DNA of 64,000 nt from Schizophyllum amplum. Its lineage: Eukaryota > Basidiomycota > Agaricomycetes > Agaricales > Schizophyllaceae. The stretch is taken from the NCBI GenBank assembly GCA_007026445.1, contig VDMD01000010.1, positions 124,001 through 188,000 of the forward strand, read 5' to 3'. Numbering within the stretch: the stretch's first letter is position 1; every line of letters starts with the position of its first letter. Below the pieces are notes generated by a model, which worked only from the letters and a program-made list of their open reading frames with translations, was not told the origin of the DNA and ran no database searches. Made by a program: the position numbers and the translations under genes. This document shows positions 35,844 to 45,986 of this stretch, one piece after another.

Positions 35844-36848
35844 GGCGGCATAAACAGACGTTGGCGTGTAGAACAAGGTGGTGGTTCAGGTTCAAGTTGA
35901 TGAAGATCCACGTTTCAATTCAGACTCGGCTCCGACCGTTGACGATCACATGACTGCGTTTCATTTCAGATTGCTCGTGGCGACAACGTGGGCAGCTCGG
36001 ACCGGTTCGGACCCGACGCCTCTTGAACGTTGAACTCTTCCCCTCAAGTCAGATCCTGGAGTCGCCTTGCCGAAGCTCACTCCGGTCTCTGGGCTTGGGA
36101 CACGGATCTCAGCTTCATTCTCAACTGCTGATTCTCCGAGATGGCTGAAGCAAGCGACACCGAACGGCAAAACGTCGCGTGCGTCGACCTACGAAGAGAC
36201 TGCTCTGGGAGTCCTGTCTACTCTATGAGGTCGTCGTCCCGTTGAACAGACATGCGGAGTCCTGAGGCTGCGGGCGGGAAAACCTGCTGGACGGCTCACC
36301 TCATGTGTTCTCACCTCAGATCTGGTCACCTGCATTCAAGGTCGTCGTTTGACTACCGGACTCTGGATCATCCTCGATGCACTTCGCCGCTGCTTCGCCG
36401 CCATAAGTCTGCCATCTTCTTCGACCTACACAGAGAATCTTCTGTTGATATCTTTGGGACGGTGTGTGCTCAACATAGTGCAACATACGCATTAAGGCTT
36501 TCCCTGTCCCCGACTTGTCATTGTCTTTTTGCTGGTTACCTACTTTCCCCTCCAGGCGGACTTACTGCGGAGCAGTGAGGACCTTGTACTCTCCCTTTCC
36601 TCGGAAAATTTGCACCAGCCACTCGATATCTTCGGTCAATAGCGAAAGAAGTCCGAAGCACACACAGGCTCACGACGCTTCATCACCTGACGCGCCGTCG
36701 TCTATGCAGCCCTACGACCAGCTCCCCCGAGGACTTCCCCGTGATCGTCTTCCCCTTCGGACAAACTCGACGACACGTTCTGGAGCTACGCAGGTAGGAC
36801 GTCGGCGTATCTGCAGCCCAGATGCCTGACACCCTGGCCCCGAGAGAG
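35844..36848. other. Divergent intergenic region between pol4 and GH6
   Basis: About 1 kb between the divergently transcribed pol4 and GH6 genes. Short pyrimidine-rich frames are present, but no recognisable gene. It must carry both promoters. Confidence 0.5.
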
Positions 36849-36855
36849 TATATAA
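36849..36855 (+). promoter_or_regulatory. TATA box of the GH6 gene
   Basis: The sequence tatataa stands 41 nt upstream of the ATG at 36896, after the GC-rich stretch ccccgagagag. That implies a very short leader, as is usual for highly expressed secreted hydrolases of basidiomycetes. Confidence 0.6.
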
Positions 36856-36895
36856 GGCTGCGAGTCTCTCTGTCGTTCTCCAGCATCGGTCCACA

Positions 36896-38248
36896 ATGAA
36901 GTTCCTGGCTCTTCTCGCTCTAGTCTCCGCGGCCATCGCCACCCCTGCGACCAAGCAGCGCCGCCAGGGATGCGACTCCGACGTCACGCTCTCGGGCAAC
37001 CCGTTCGAGGGTCTCACGCTCCACGCGAACAGCCACTACGCTGAGCTCGTCACGGCTGCGGCGGCCAACCTCACGGACAGCTCCCTGGAAGCGGCGGCTC
37101 TCGCTGTTGCGGATGTTGGCACCTTCCTCTGGCTGTACGCGAAAGTCCTCTCAATTTTATTCGTTCTTACGAAGTCCTTTAGCGACACCATCTCGACTAT
37201 CGACACCTTTGAGAGTTACTTGCAGGAGACCACTTGCGACGAAATATTCGGTGTCGTTATCTACGATCTTCCGGGCCGTGATTGCGCCGCCAAGGCCTCT
37301 AACGGTGAACTGGCGGTTGGCGAGATCGACCGGTACAAGTCCGAGTACATTGACCGTGAGTTACCTGGTATCCTGAGGCTCTCTATTCAAACTGTGATTC
37401 AGCGATTGTGGCCATCATCAAGAACAACCCGAACATCGCCATCGCCGCCATCATCGAGCCTGACTCGCTCCCCAACCTGGTCACCAACATTGACCAAACG
37501 GCGTGCGCAAACTCTAAATCCGGCTACGAGGATGGTGTCGCGTACGCGCTCGAGCAGCTCAACCTCCCCAACGTCATGATGTGGGTAGTCCTGCGTCGTA
37601 CGCGTGCTACACTAACCGCGCCACAGGTACGTTGACGCTGGCCATGGTGGCTGGCTTGGCTGGAACGACAACCTCGCCCCGGGTGCGCAGGAGCTCGCCA
37701 AGGTGTACAAGGCCGCCGGCTCGCCCGCACAGGTTCGCGGAATCTCCACGAACGTCGCCGGCTGGAACGCGTGGTCGCTCAGCCCGGGCGAGTTCGAGAA
37801 CGCCCCCGACGGCCAGTACAACAAGGCCCAGGACGAGAAGCGCTACGTGACGCTCTTCGGCGACGCGCTCGCGACTGCCGGCTTCCCGAACCACGCCATC
37901 GTCGACACTGGCCGCAACGCCGTCCAGGGCCTCCGCCTCGAGTGGGGCGACTGGTGCAACGTCAACGGCGCCGGGTTCGGTGTTCGCCCGACAACCGATA
38001 CTGGGTTGGAGCTCGCTGACGCGTTCGTCTGGGTCAAGCCCGGAGGCGAGTCTGACGGTACCTCCGACTCCTCGGCCACGCGCTACGATTCGTTCTGCGG
38101 GAAGGAGGATGGTGAGTGTCGCTTTGATAGTTATGCCGATCTCATGCTGATAACTTCGTCAGCGTACAAGCCGGCTCCTGAGGCTGGTGCATGGAACCAA
38201 GCATACTTCGAGATGCTTCTCGAGAACGCCAACCCGGCTCTGGCTTAA
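36896..38248 (+). CDS. GH6 cellobiohydrolase/endoglucanase without CBM1
   Basis: A secreted cellulase acting on cellulose, releasing cellobiose from non-reducing ends if it is a cellobiohydrolase. Exons are 36896-37134, 37183-37355, 37403-37580, 37627-38111 and 38163-38248. The signal peptide is MKFLALLALVSAAIA with a KQRR processing site. Family marks: VVIYDLPGRDCAAKASNGE (the Asp of RDCAA is the expected catalytic acid), IAAIIEPDSLPNLVTN, MYVDAGHGGWLGW, RGISTNVAGWN, GRNAVQGLRLEWGDWCN and FVWVKPGGESDGTSD. At about 385 residues it is the catalytic core only. The N-terminal carbohydrate-binding module and Ser/Thr linker usual for Cel6A of white-rot fungi are missing. Neighbours on this stretch are unrelated housekeeping genes; the GH3 gene is 8 kb away. 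Confidence 0.93.
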
Positions 38249-38720
38249 AATATTGTGTAAACGTGCAGAGGTGTATCTATATCTGTAACTTCTATCACTC
38301 ATTCTTGGGGTCTACAATGCAAAATCCTTTCCTTCTCTGAGATGCTCGTATGCCCCTCATAACTAAGACCCCAATGGCAAGCGCGTATCAGACAGCGTTC
38401 ATTGAAGGTAGGTGTGCCACATGGTGAACTTCGGTCGCGCTCTTTTGCTTCTTGACAACGACGAGCTCTCGGACGCTCGTTGCTGTATCCTTCCTCGAGC
38501 CTCGACTCTCCGCCCAGCACCGAGGACATAGGCCAACTCCTATTGGCCGAGCGAGCTTTGATTGAGGGTTCCTGCCAAGCCACTCAAACCGGCGGCCCGC
38601 AAGAACGGCGACCGCAGTCGCATCGACTCCTGGTCCGACATTGCGCCCGGGACTCGCGTTGGGTTTATATACCTCCCTATAATGACTGCTGTCCTATATC
38701 AGCAATAGCTATCCCCCGCG
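38249..38720. promoter_or_regulatory. Intergenic with TATA-like element for the F-box/TPR gene
   Basis: No gene seen. A tttatata motif at 38664-38671 lies 50 nt upstream of the ATG at 38721, a likely TATA box. Confidence 0.45.
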
Positions 38721-40609
38721 ATGCCGCCCACCGACGAACTCACGACGACGATATCCGACGCCTTGCATGCGCTTCCCCTCCCGAACAAGGCCACTTTCCT
38801 GCTGGACACCTCACTAGCACTCATCGAGGCGGGGAAATATGGCCCACAGGTCGAGCACTATCTGGACGTTTATCTGCGGACACCAAATTTGCCCAAGGAG
38901 GATGTAGCGCGCGCGCTTCTAGCGAGGGGGAATGCGCGGAAGGTGCAGGGGGAGCGGTTGCTCGCTCAGGCCGAGGCCGGTACGTGTCCTGCATCGCTAT
39001 CTAAGAATCCTACTCAATTTCCCCAGACTTTCAGGCCGTCTTGAAGACGGATCCGTCGAACCGCGAGATACACAAACACCTTCGACGCGATCGCGTTATA
39101 CACTTCAAGTGCGAACCGGCGTCGCAGCGCGCGCCTGCCGAGATATGGGAGCGCATAGCGATGCACACCCCGAGATATCACCTTCGCACCTGGCTCTTCG
39201 TCTCGTCCTTCCATCGCGATATCGCCGCCCGCATCATATTCCGCACCCTAGACCTCTATTTCGGCGAAGACGTCGATGCAACCAATCGCGGCCTGGACAT
39301 CTTCGACCGCGCCAAGGCGGACGCCGTGTTCGCCAGCCGCGTCAAGTCATTACGCCTACACTGGGCGTACGAAGAGGGCGACATGATGGACCTCATGGCG
39401 CGCATCTTCCGCGCCGCCCTCCCCGAGTTTCGCGCCCTCCGCGACTTCGAGTGGATCGGCTACCCGGAGATGCGCGACGACATGGTACAGGTCGTGCTCG
39501 CCGCGCACCCGCGCCTGCACGCGCTCGGGCTCATCGGCTGGCACTTCGACGCAGAGGGCGTCTCGCGCTTCCGCCACCTCCGCAAATTCACGCTCCGCGC
39601 CGAGGATGACGACGGGTTCGCGGACATGGGCGAGGTGCGCACGGTGCTTGATGAGAACGCGGCGACGCTTCGGCACCTCGTCCTCGGCGCGTACCTCGCG
39701 CGGCACCACTCGTGGGACTCGGCCTTCCAGTCGGTGACCGTCGGCCATCTCACACACCTCGACCTCGTCGACACGCGCATCTCGCACTTTGTGCTCACGC
39801 GCATCACGCACGCGCAGGGGCTTGTCAGTCTCACGCTGCATGGCACGCTCGAGGAGCCCGCGGCAGCCGCGATCGTGTTCGGCAGCGACCATGTCATCGG
39901 GGGCGAGCATTCTGTGCTGCCGCGTCTGCAGGCTTTCCGCTTCGTACTCGTTGGGCACGAGGAGGAGGCGGCGCTGTATCAGGCCGTCGTCAAGTTTCTC
40001 TCGCGGCGAACGCTCTTGCGGCGGCTCGACCTCGGCGGCTGCCCTTCAGAGCTGGTGCTTGGCCTGCTTCCCGAGCTTACGAGCCTCCGCGTGCTCGGCG
40101 TGCGCATCGCAAACCTGACCAAGGTCGGCGTACGCGCTCTCGTCAAGTCCCTGCCGCAAGAGATGGCTGCCATGACGCTGTACTGCACCGTCAGCGATGC
40201 TGCAATGGTGAGTGGGCTGCCTGTCCTTCAGAGCCTGTCGCTGATTCTGACGCAGAGCGACTACGCATCGGACTTTGCGCGCTTCGTCAATCTGTCTTTC
40301 TTGCACTTCCGTTGCACGTCGAAGCAACGACCGCAGGAGAACATCATGTCGGAGAAGGAGCACCAGATGCGCACGGAGTCGTGGAACGCGCAGGCCCGTG
40401 CCGTCGCCCTGACGGTAAAGTCGCTCGACTTCATCGGGTGGCATGGGGAGCACTACGTGATCGTGCGAGGGACGGAGACGGAGCTGCGGGAGCTGCCATC
40501 GCGTAGGCGGCTCGACTGCGGGAAAGGTGTGGACCTTGGCAGTGAAGACGCTATATGGCTGGAGCGGAAGGATGTCCCCATAGACTACGAACAGCCTGGC
40601 ATTGTATAG
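38721..40609 (+). CDS. TPR-like plus F-box/LRR-like protein
   Basis: Two exons: 38721-38980 and 39027-40609, joined through GCC-G/AC in frame. The N-terminus (LLDTSLALIEAGKYGPQVEH, DVARALLARGNARKVQGERL, FQAVLKTDPSNREIHKHLR) looks like TPR helices. An F-box-like segment then begins RAPAEIWERIAMHTPRYHLR. The rest is leucine-rich with irregular LRR-like units (LTHLDLVDTRISHFVLTRI, LLRRLDLGGCPSELVLGLLP, LTSLRVLGVRIANLTKVGVR). This design suggests a substrate adaptor of an SCF ubiquitin ligase, a highly expanded class in Agaricomycetes. The target is unknown. F-box score and TPR count would need a profile search. Confidence 0.72.
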
Positions 40610-40956
40610 CCAGTCCTCCTATCTCATGTGCGACATTTTGTATTCCTACGACCTTCTGTATTTCTACTTTGCGACACCTGCACCTGAGGCTTTCACATCT
40701 TTCCTCAAATTCAAAGCAAGTGTGTCCCAGAAGAACAATACCTTCCTAATGCGGCTTTCTTTGTTTTGACTGGGACGCTGACTTCAAAGTCCAGTCTGCA
40801 GACATCCTACGCGGCAGGATATACTCCTTGTAGGAGTTACATGGTATGCGGCATTATAGTGTTACACGCCCGTGGGCCACTGTATGGTATATCCCTGAAT
40901 CCGTTCTAAGCACACAACGTCGGAGGAATCGCCCCATTACAAGGGGCCACGACGCA

Positions 40957-41917
40957 TCACAAGGCGCTATGCAGCATCTGGAACGCTTCGTGCAAGTACA
41001 CGATACCGAACAGCAGAAAGAGCACGGCTCCTCCTAACGTTACTGCGCGGTGCGGTCAGCATACAGACGCGGGAAAACCACCACCGACATGACGCACTGT
41101 GCTTGACCGAGATCTTCGTCGATATATATCTCCCGCCCACGACCGCCAGCGCGGTGCAGCAACCGTGGCCGAGCACGGTACCTAATGTCACCACGTACAC
41201 GTTCTGTGTGTGTGCGAGTCAGCGAACGTTCGCACGCTGCGGGGAAAGCGCGAAGGCACGCACATGTGCTGCACCTAGCGCAACCGTAGCAATCTGGCTG
41301 CGGTCGCCCCACTCGCCGAGAAAAGTGAGAACAAAGGCCTGCACAAAGACGGGCCCGCAGAACAGGGAGAAGAAGTTGCGCAGGCCTTCGGTGAAGCTGG
41401 GCTTGCGTTTTCTGGACGGAGATTCTGCGCGCGACTCGGGCGCAGTGGCCTGCCCGGCTTCCATCTCCTCGAGCGGGATGACGTGCCCGCTAGAGCCTTT
41501 TGCGCCGGTGCCATCGTGCTCGGCGTCGTCCTCCTCGATCTCCTCCTCCGCCTCCCGCATCTCCTCGCGGATTTTCTCATTCCCGCCCTTCATGTTCTTC
41601 CCCTCCATGAGCATCTTCCCGCCGAACACGAAGAACAGGATGGCTGCCGCAAACTGCGTGTAGTGCTTTGGGAGGAGCGTGGGGAGGATGTGGCCGAGGG
41701 TCGCGGAGAGGAAGGACATGACGAAGAGGGAGCCAAATGCGCCAAGGAAGACGGTGAGGCGGGGGTGGCGCATGGCGAGGATGGCGGCGATGAGGAACGT
41801 CTTGTCCCCAATTTCAGAGAAGATGATCATCATGAAGGAGTGCACGAGCGCTTTCCCGCTGCCTTCGTCCGCGTCGGGGGCCTGTAGGCGTTGTTCGTAG
41901 TCGCCATACGTGGCCAT
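40957..41917 (-). CDS. gdt1: Gdt1/UPF0016 Mn2+/Ca2+ transporter
   Basis: A Golgi cation/proton exchanger supplying Mn2+ to glycosylation enzymes and removing Ca2+. Both family motifs are present: SEIGDKTFLIAAILAMRHP and GEWGDRSQIATVALGA (E-x-G-D-K/R-T/S), each starting a membrane helix bundle. A charged cytosolic loop lies between them (EEMREAEEEIEEDDAEHDG). Three exons: the last junctions read ALGAAH/NVYVVTLGTVLGHGCC and KISVKH/ITLGGAVLFLLF, with TGA at 40957. I chose the start at 41917 (MATYGDYEQRL). An in-frame ATG at 41992 would add 25 residues, possibly a targeting sequence. The gene is convergent with the F-box/TPR gene. Confidence 0.9.
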
Positions 41918-41992
41918 GCTCAATCCTCTTGGGAACGCTTCAGCGCGCGTCCTCTCCCCTACGAATGCGCCGCTTACTAGGTATCTGCGCAC

Positions 41993-42392
41993 GCTGGAGC
42001 GCGTGGGTTCCTGAGATGGGTGGTGGGGGGCGGGGGAAAGGAAGGAAGAGAAATGCGTTATGAAGATGGAAGAGCGGAAGCAGACATATAAGTCTTGTAC
42101 ACTGCCCGGGGCACGGTCCGCTAAGTCCGCAGTCCGTATGCGCGTGTTGGACGCGCAGCAATCCGCGCAAGCTGATTAGTAGTCTCCCCAGGCAGTCGTT
42201 CGTAGAACGCTGATTAGGTCCAGGGTCCGCGACAGCGCACGACCCAGCACACGCCTTCGATGTTGGAAGCACGTACAATGTATACTAAATCACGAATAAC
42301 AAGTGCGCGAGGATAGATAGAACTATAGGCTACACCGCGCCTTCTACACTACTGCTACATCAGCCCCGCAGGGCTGCCCTAGGATATACAGA
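41993..42392. other. Intergenic between gdt1 and eEF1G
   Basis: About 400 nt with no gene. It contains the gdt1 promoter and the 3' end of the eEF1B-gamma gene. A GT-rich stretch (gggtggtggggggc) is near 42016. Confidence 0.45.
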
Positions 42393-44032
42393 TTACTTGA
42401 ACTGAAAAAGTTCATTAGCACAACCATCCTCGCCTGAAGAAAAGCCAAAGCACACTCACGTTCTTGCCGTCCACCCACTTCTTGCCGTCGACCTCGAGAT
42501 CCCATGCGCACGCGCCCTCGAAGAAGGCCTTGTCGGCCTCGTTCGCCAGGTCGAGCTTCTTGTACTCGTAGCTCTCCCAATCCGGCGCCGCGCTGACGAC
42601 GGGCTCGGCCTCCTGGCCGCGGAGGACAAAGATGCCGGAGATGATCGAGTTGTTGCTCTCCCCGAGGACACCAACCGAGCCGAAGAGGTACTTGCGGCTC
42701 GCCTCCAGACGCGCGAAGAAGCCACCGATCTGGTTCGACGACATGAACGTCTGCGTCAGCTCGGTGTTGTACTTGAAGTCGACACGCCAGATGGAGAAGC
42801 CCTCCTGGTCGAAGCTGGAAAATTGTTAGCACATAAGGCAAACTTCGTCGAGCGCGGAAACGTACTTCTGGTAGAACCACTCAAGCGCGCCGTCAGCCCC
42901 GCGCGTGTCCTTGTTGGAGTACGCGCGCTTCCAGTCCTCGAGGTTGAAGGACGACTTGGGGAGGTCGTCGAGCGGGTTCTTGACCTTCGGCTCCGCGGGC
43001 ACCGCCGGCTCATCATCATCATCGTCCGCCTCCTTCGCCTTCGGCTTCTTCTCAGCCTTCGGGGCAGCAGGCTTCGGCTCCTTCTCCTTCTTCTCCTTCG
43101 CGGGCGGCGTGAATGCGAGCGGCTTGTCCAGCGCTGGCGTCGCGCCCATGACGTCCACGATCTTCGGCTGGTTCATGACAGTCTCCATGTGGCGGATGAC
43201 GTTGGGGTACTGTGCGCGGAGCGCGGTGTCGAGGAGGAAGGTGCAGCCGAGCTGGATGGACTGTGCCGTCCAGATGTCCGCGAGGGTGATGCGCTCGCCG
43301 ACGAGGAAAGTGCGGGTGGAGAGCTCCTTGTCGAGGGTGGCAAGGGCACGCTGTGCGCGCTCGAGGAAGGCGGTGTGGGTCTGGTATCGCGTCAGTAAGG
43401 CAAGTGCAGGCGATGAACGTGCGACGCACGGGCTTGGTCCATGGGATACCGTAGCCCTTGAGCATGAAGAGGATGATAAGTTGGGGCGAGTCGTATTCCA
43501 AGTCGACAAAGTGCAGCCACTGGTCGATGAGAGCCACGTCAGTTGCGCTGGAGCCGAGGAGGCCAGAGTTGGGCGCGAGGGTAGCGACTGGATGCGGTGA
43601 TCAGCAAGGCATGCCAGATAAAGAATAGATGTGTTGAGTCAGAGATGGTTAGTGTCGACACTGCTTTGTTAAGACAGGGATAACTGAATGGTTTACTCTC
43701 ATCATGCAAGAACGATGCTTCACATCGATGGGAAATTATGAAGAGATACGCACAGTAGCGGGCGATCGGGGTAGACTCGAAGATGTTGAAGCCGTCCTTG
43801 CCAGCGAAGGCGGGGATCTTGCCGTGGGGGAACTTGCTCCGGAAGGCCTCCTCGTGGTTGTCCTTCATGTGGGTGTAGTTCTCGGGCAGGTCGACCGTCA
43901 GCCCGCCGTACGCCGCGATGGCCCGGCACTGCACGACATGTCAGTGACCACGCATTGCCGGCGATGGGTTCAGCGACGTACGGCCTTGCCCTTCTGGTTT
44001 TGGGAAGTGGTGTAGAGAGTGCCGATCGACAT
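42393..44032 (-). CDS. Elongation factor 1-gamma (eEF1B gamma)
   Basis: A subunit of the guanine-nucleotide exchange complex that recharges eEF1A during translation. Minus strand, from MSIGTLYTTSQNQKGKA at 44032. The GST-like N-domain has CRAIAAYGGLTVDLPENY, SKFPHGKIPAFAGKDGFNI and FESTPIARY, then GST helices (LIDQWLHFVDLEYDSPQLI, ERAQRALATLDKELSTRT, FLVGERITLADIW). A Lys/Glu/Ala-rich linker (KEKKEKEPKPAAPKAEKKPK) precedes the conserved C-domain (NPLDDLPKSSFNLEDWKRAY, IWRVDFKYNTELTQTFMSSN, QIGGFFARLEASRKYLFGSV, WESYEYKKLDL, FFEGACAWDLEVDGKKWVDG). The last exon codes only FK before TAA at 42393. Introns fall in both the GST part and the C-domain; one at 43590-43752 is long at about 160 nt. Confidence 0.95.
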
Positions 44033-44439
44033 TTTGAGGGAGGAGATGGGGAGGGAGGTCAAGATGCAGAGCAAGCCCGCGTCTCGAAAATTATCTAGTC
44101 ACGAAAATGTGACCCGAGTCACTGATTGTCACGATCGATTGTGATCGATTTTTGGGCGACGGAGACGCGCAGGGGACGCGTCCCACGCGCCCTTGCGGCC
44201 ACGCATGGCATGCGGCAAGTCGCTGAACCATAAACTGTCGAGCAATGATCCTGCGATGAAAAATAGAGAAGAAGTTGAGACTCGCAGTCGGCGACAAGGT
44301 GCAAAACCTGGAGAACCATGTAGGTCGCGCCCAAATTCCTAAAAACCTACAACACATGAGTGAGAGTGGCCCCGGAGTGGCCGCACAATGCAGTAGACAC
44401 TAAGCACATACCTCATAGCTGGGAGCGCGCCATTATGTG

Positions 44440-45370
44440 GCTCCAGTGTCAGCAGTACAGCTGGGTCCGAGTCTTGCGAGAAATCATCGCACGTGGGCGT
44501 GAAGCGCGCATTCAGAGGACAAACAGGTACGAGCCCGGGTCAGTGGCCAATGGAATTGTAGGGCCCAAAGTCGGCCTTGGTGTGGTCGCGCGCAGAACGG
44601 AGAAGAAAAGACCAAATCAAGGAGTTGAAGCTTGTCGCCCAAGGTTGAGGCCTCAACCGATGAGGAGACAAATGCATGTTGTCGAGCCATTCAGTGTATT
44701 CCGCTTCGTCCTGGAGGGAGACATGCACCTGAGCATGACAGACTTGAGCCTTTGCGAACTTGAGCTCGGGATACGCGCCAGGAAAACGGGGTCGTGCCAG
44801 TAGTGTTGAGACGTAGAGCGCGTTGCGTCCTTCATCATATGTATCGTCCGCGACGTCCTCCATCGAGAGAGAATGACGGAACTCGCCTATGGTCCGAGTG
44901 TCCTGGTAGGACGTGGGCATAGCAGGCGGACTCAGAGGGCGGCTTTAATATGCCGACAGAGAAAGACAAAAGATACGCCCTGTGACTGAGCTAGGCTATC
45001 TTCGCAGCTGAGAGTCTCACCAGGGGTCTGTTATATCCAGGCAGAGAAGACGCCACGACGACCAGAGCTTGAAGAATGTCTTGGCGCGAGTCGGGCGAAA
45101 TGAGCAGCGCAAGGAGTCCGCGAAGCGTTGCCAGAGCCCGCTGTTGGAGGCAGACAAGGAGACATAAGAAAGATCAGGCAAGCTCAGCGTCGAGGGATAG
45201 ACAGGGTTGATGACAGTGTCTGACAAAGAGATGGGTTTGCGCAAGAACGCGGTCGGCTGTCGCGATCGCGCATGACGGCGGGATCACGAGACCGTTTGTC
45301 GGCAGTCGCCGGTACACTCGGTGAACTCCGAAGTTCAACTCTCGAGACTCAGACCGTCGACCCCTCATTC
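44440..45370 (-). other. Possible uncharacterised minus-strand gene
   Basis: An open frame at 44540-44920 reads like protein (FRHSLSMEDVADDTYDEGRN, PELKFAKAQVCHAQVHVSLQ, DEAEYTEWLDNMHLSPHRLR). Another at 45017-45244 (LSLPDLSYVSLSASNSGLWQ, KTFFKLWSSWRLLCLDI) could be an upstream exon. No family comes to mind, and the shadow frame on the plus strand (44360-44803) is also open. The gap 44033-44439 and the part up to 45920 hold nothing else I recognise. Confidence 0.3.
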
Positions 45371-45926
45371 CGGCCTCATTCCCAGGAAGTATTGGCAGAC
45401 GTCTTTTGGGTCTTCGCCTCTTCTCTGAAAGAAAATGACGCTAAATTGTGAGATAGATAGCCCTCCTTTCCATGGACAAGGCTGCACGAGACGATTACTG
45501 GCTACTTATATACGCTGCTGTGGCGCTGAAGTACTCTGGAATTCCTGCCTTTCGAGCAAGCGAGGTGCTGGGGAGATCCAATCATGCCAACCGGTCCGCG
45601 GACGGGCCATCGCATCATCATCATGTGGCCCGTGTCCTAGCGCTTCGAATGCCGATGTTACTGCAAGATCAGAGCGATGAACAGGCCTGCTTCCAATCCG
45701 CATATCCCTCCGGCTAAGCTGGGCCTTGGGAGTCGAGGCTCACGCCGTCCGGAAGGATGCCCAGTTGTCCAGTTGCCCTTCTTCCCAAAAAGGTCACCTG
45801 CACTTCTTCGTCTTGACCGTGATGATCGTCTATCGGCTACTTGCGCTCTACCGCCGTATCTCCTGCTGATAGACTCCAAGCGTGTCCTAGTATCAGTCAG
45901 ACAGACCCACACGGTCACCTGGGCCG

Positions 45927-45932
45927 TATAAA
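45927..45932 (+). promoter_or_regulatory. TATA box of the GH3 gene
   Basis: The sequence tataaa lies 55 nt upstream of the ATG at 45987, preceded by gggccg. Its position fits a core promoter for the secreted GH3 enzyme. Confidence 0.55.
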
Positions 45933-45986
45933 GCTCGCGTCGATTTGACGGCGGGTTCGAGGTACGCTCTCCCCGATCGCGCATCC

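Noticed and set aside
39712..40506. Long plus-strand ORF overlapping the F-box/TPR gene
   Set aside because: It is an Arg/Ala/His-rich shadow in a GC-rich gene; the 522-codon frame carries the leucine-rich pattern.
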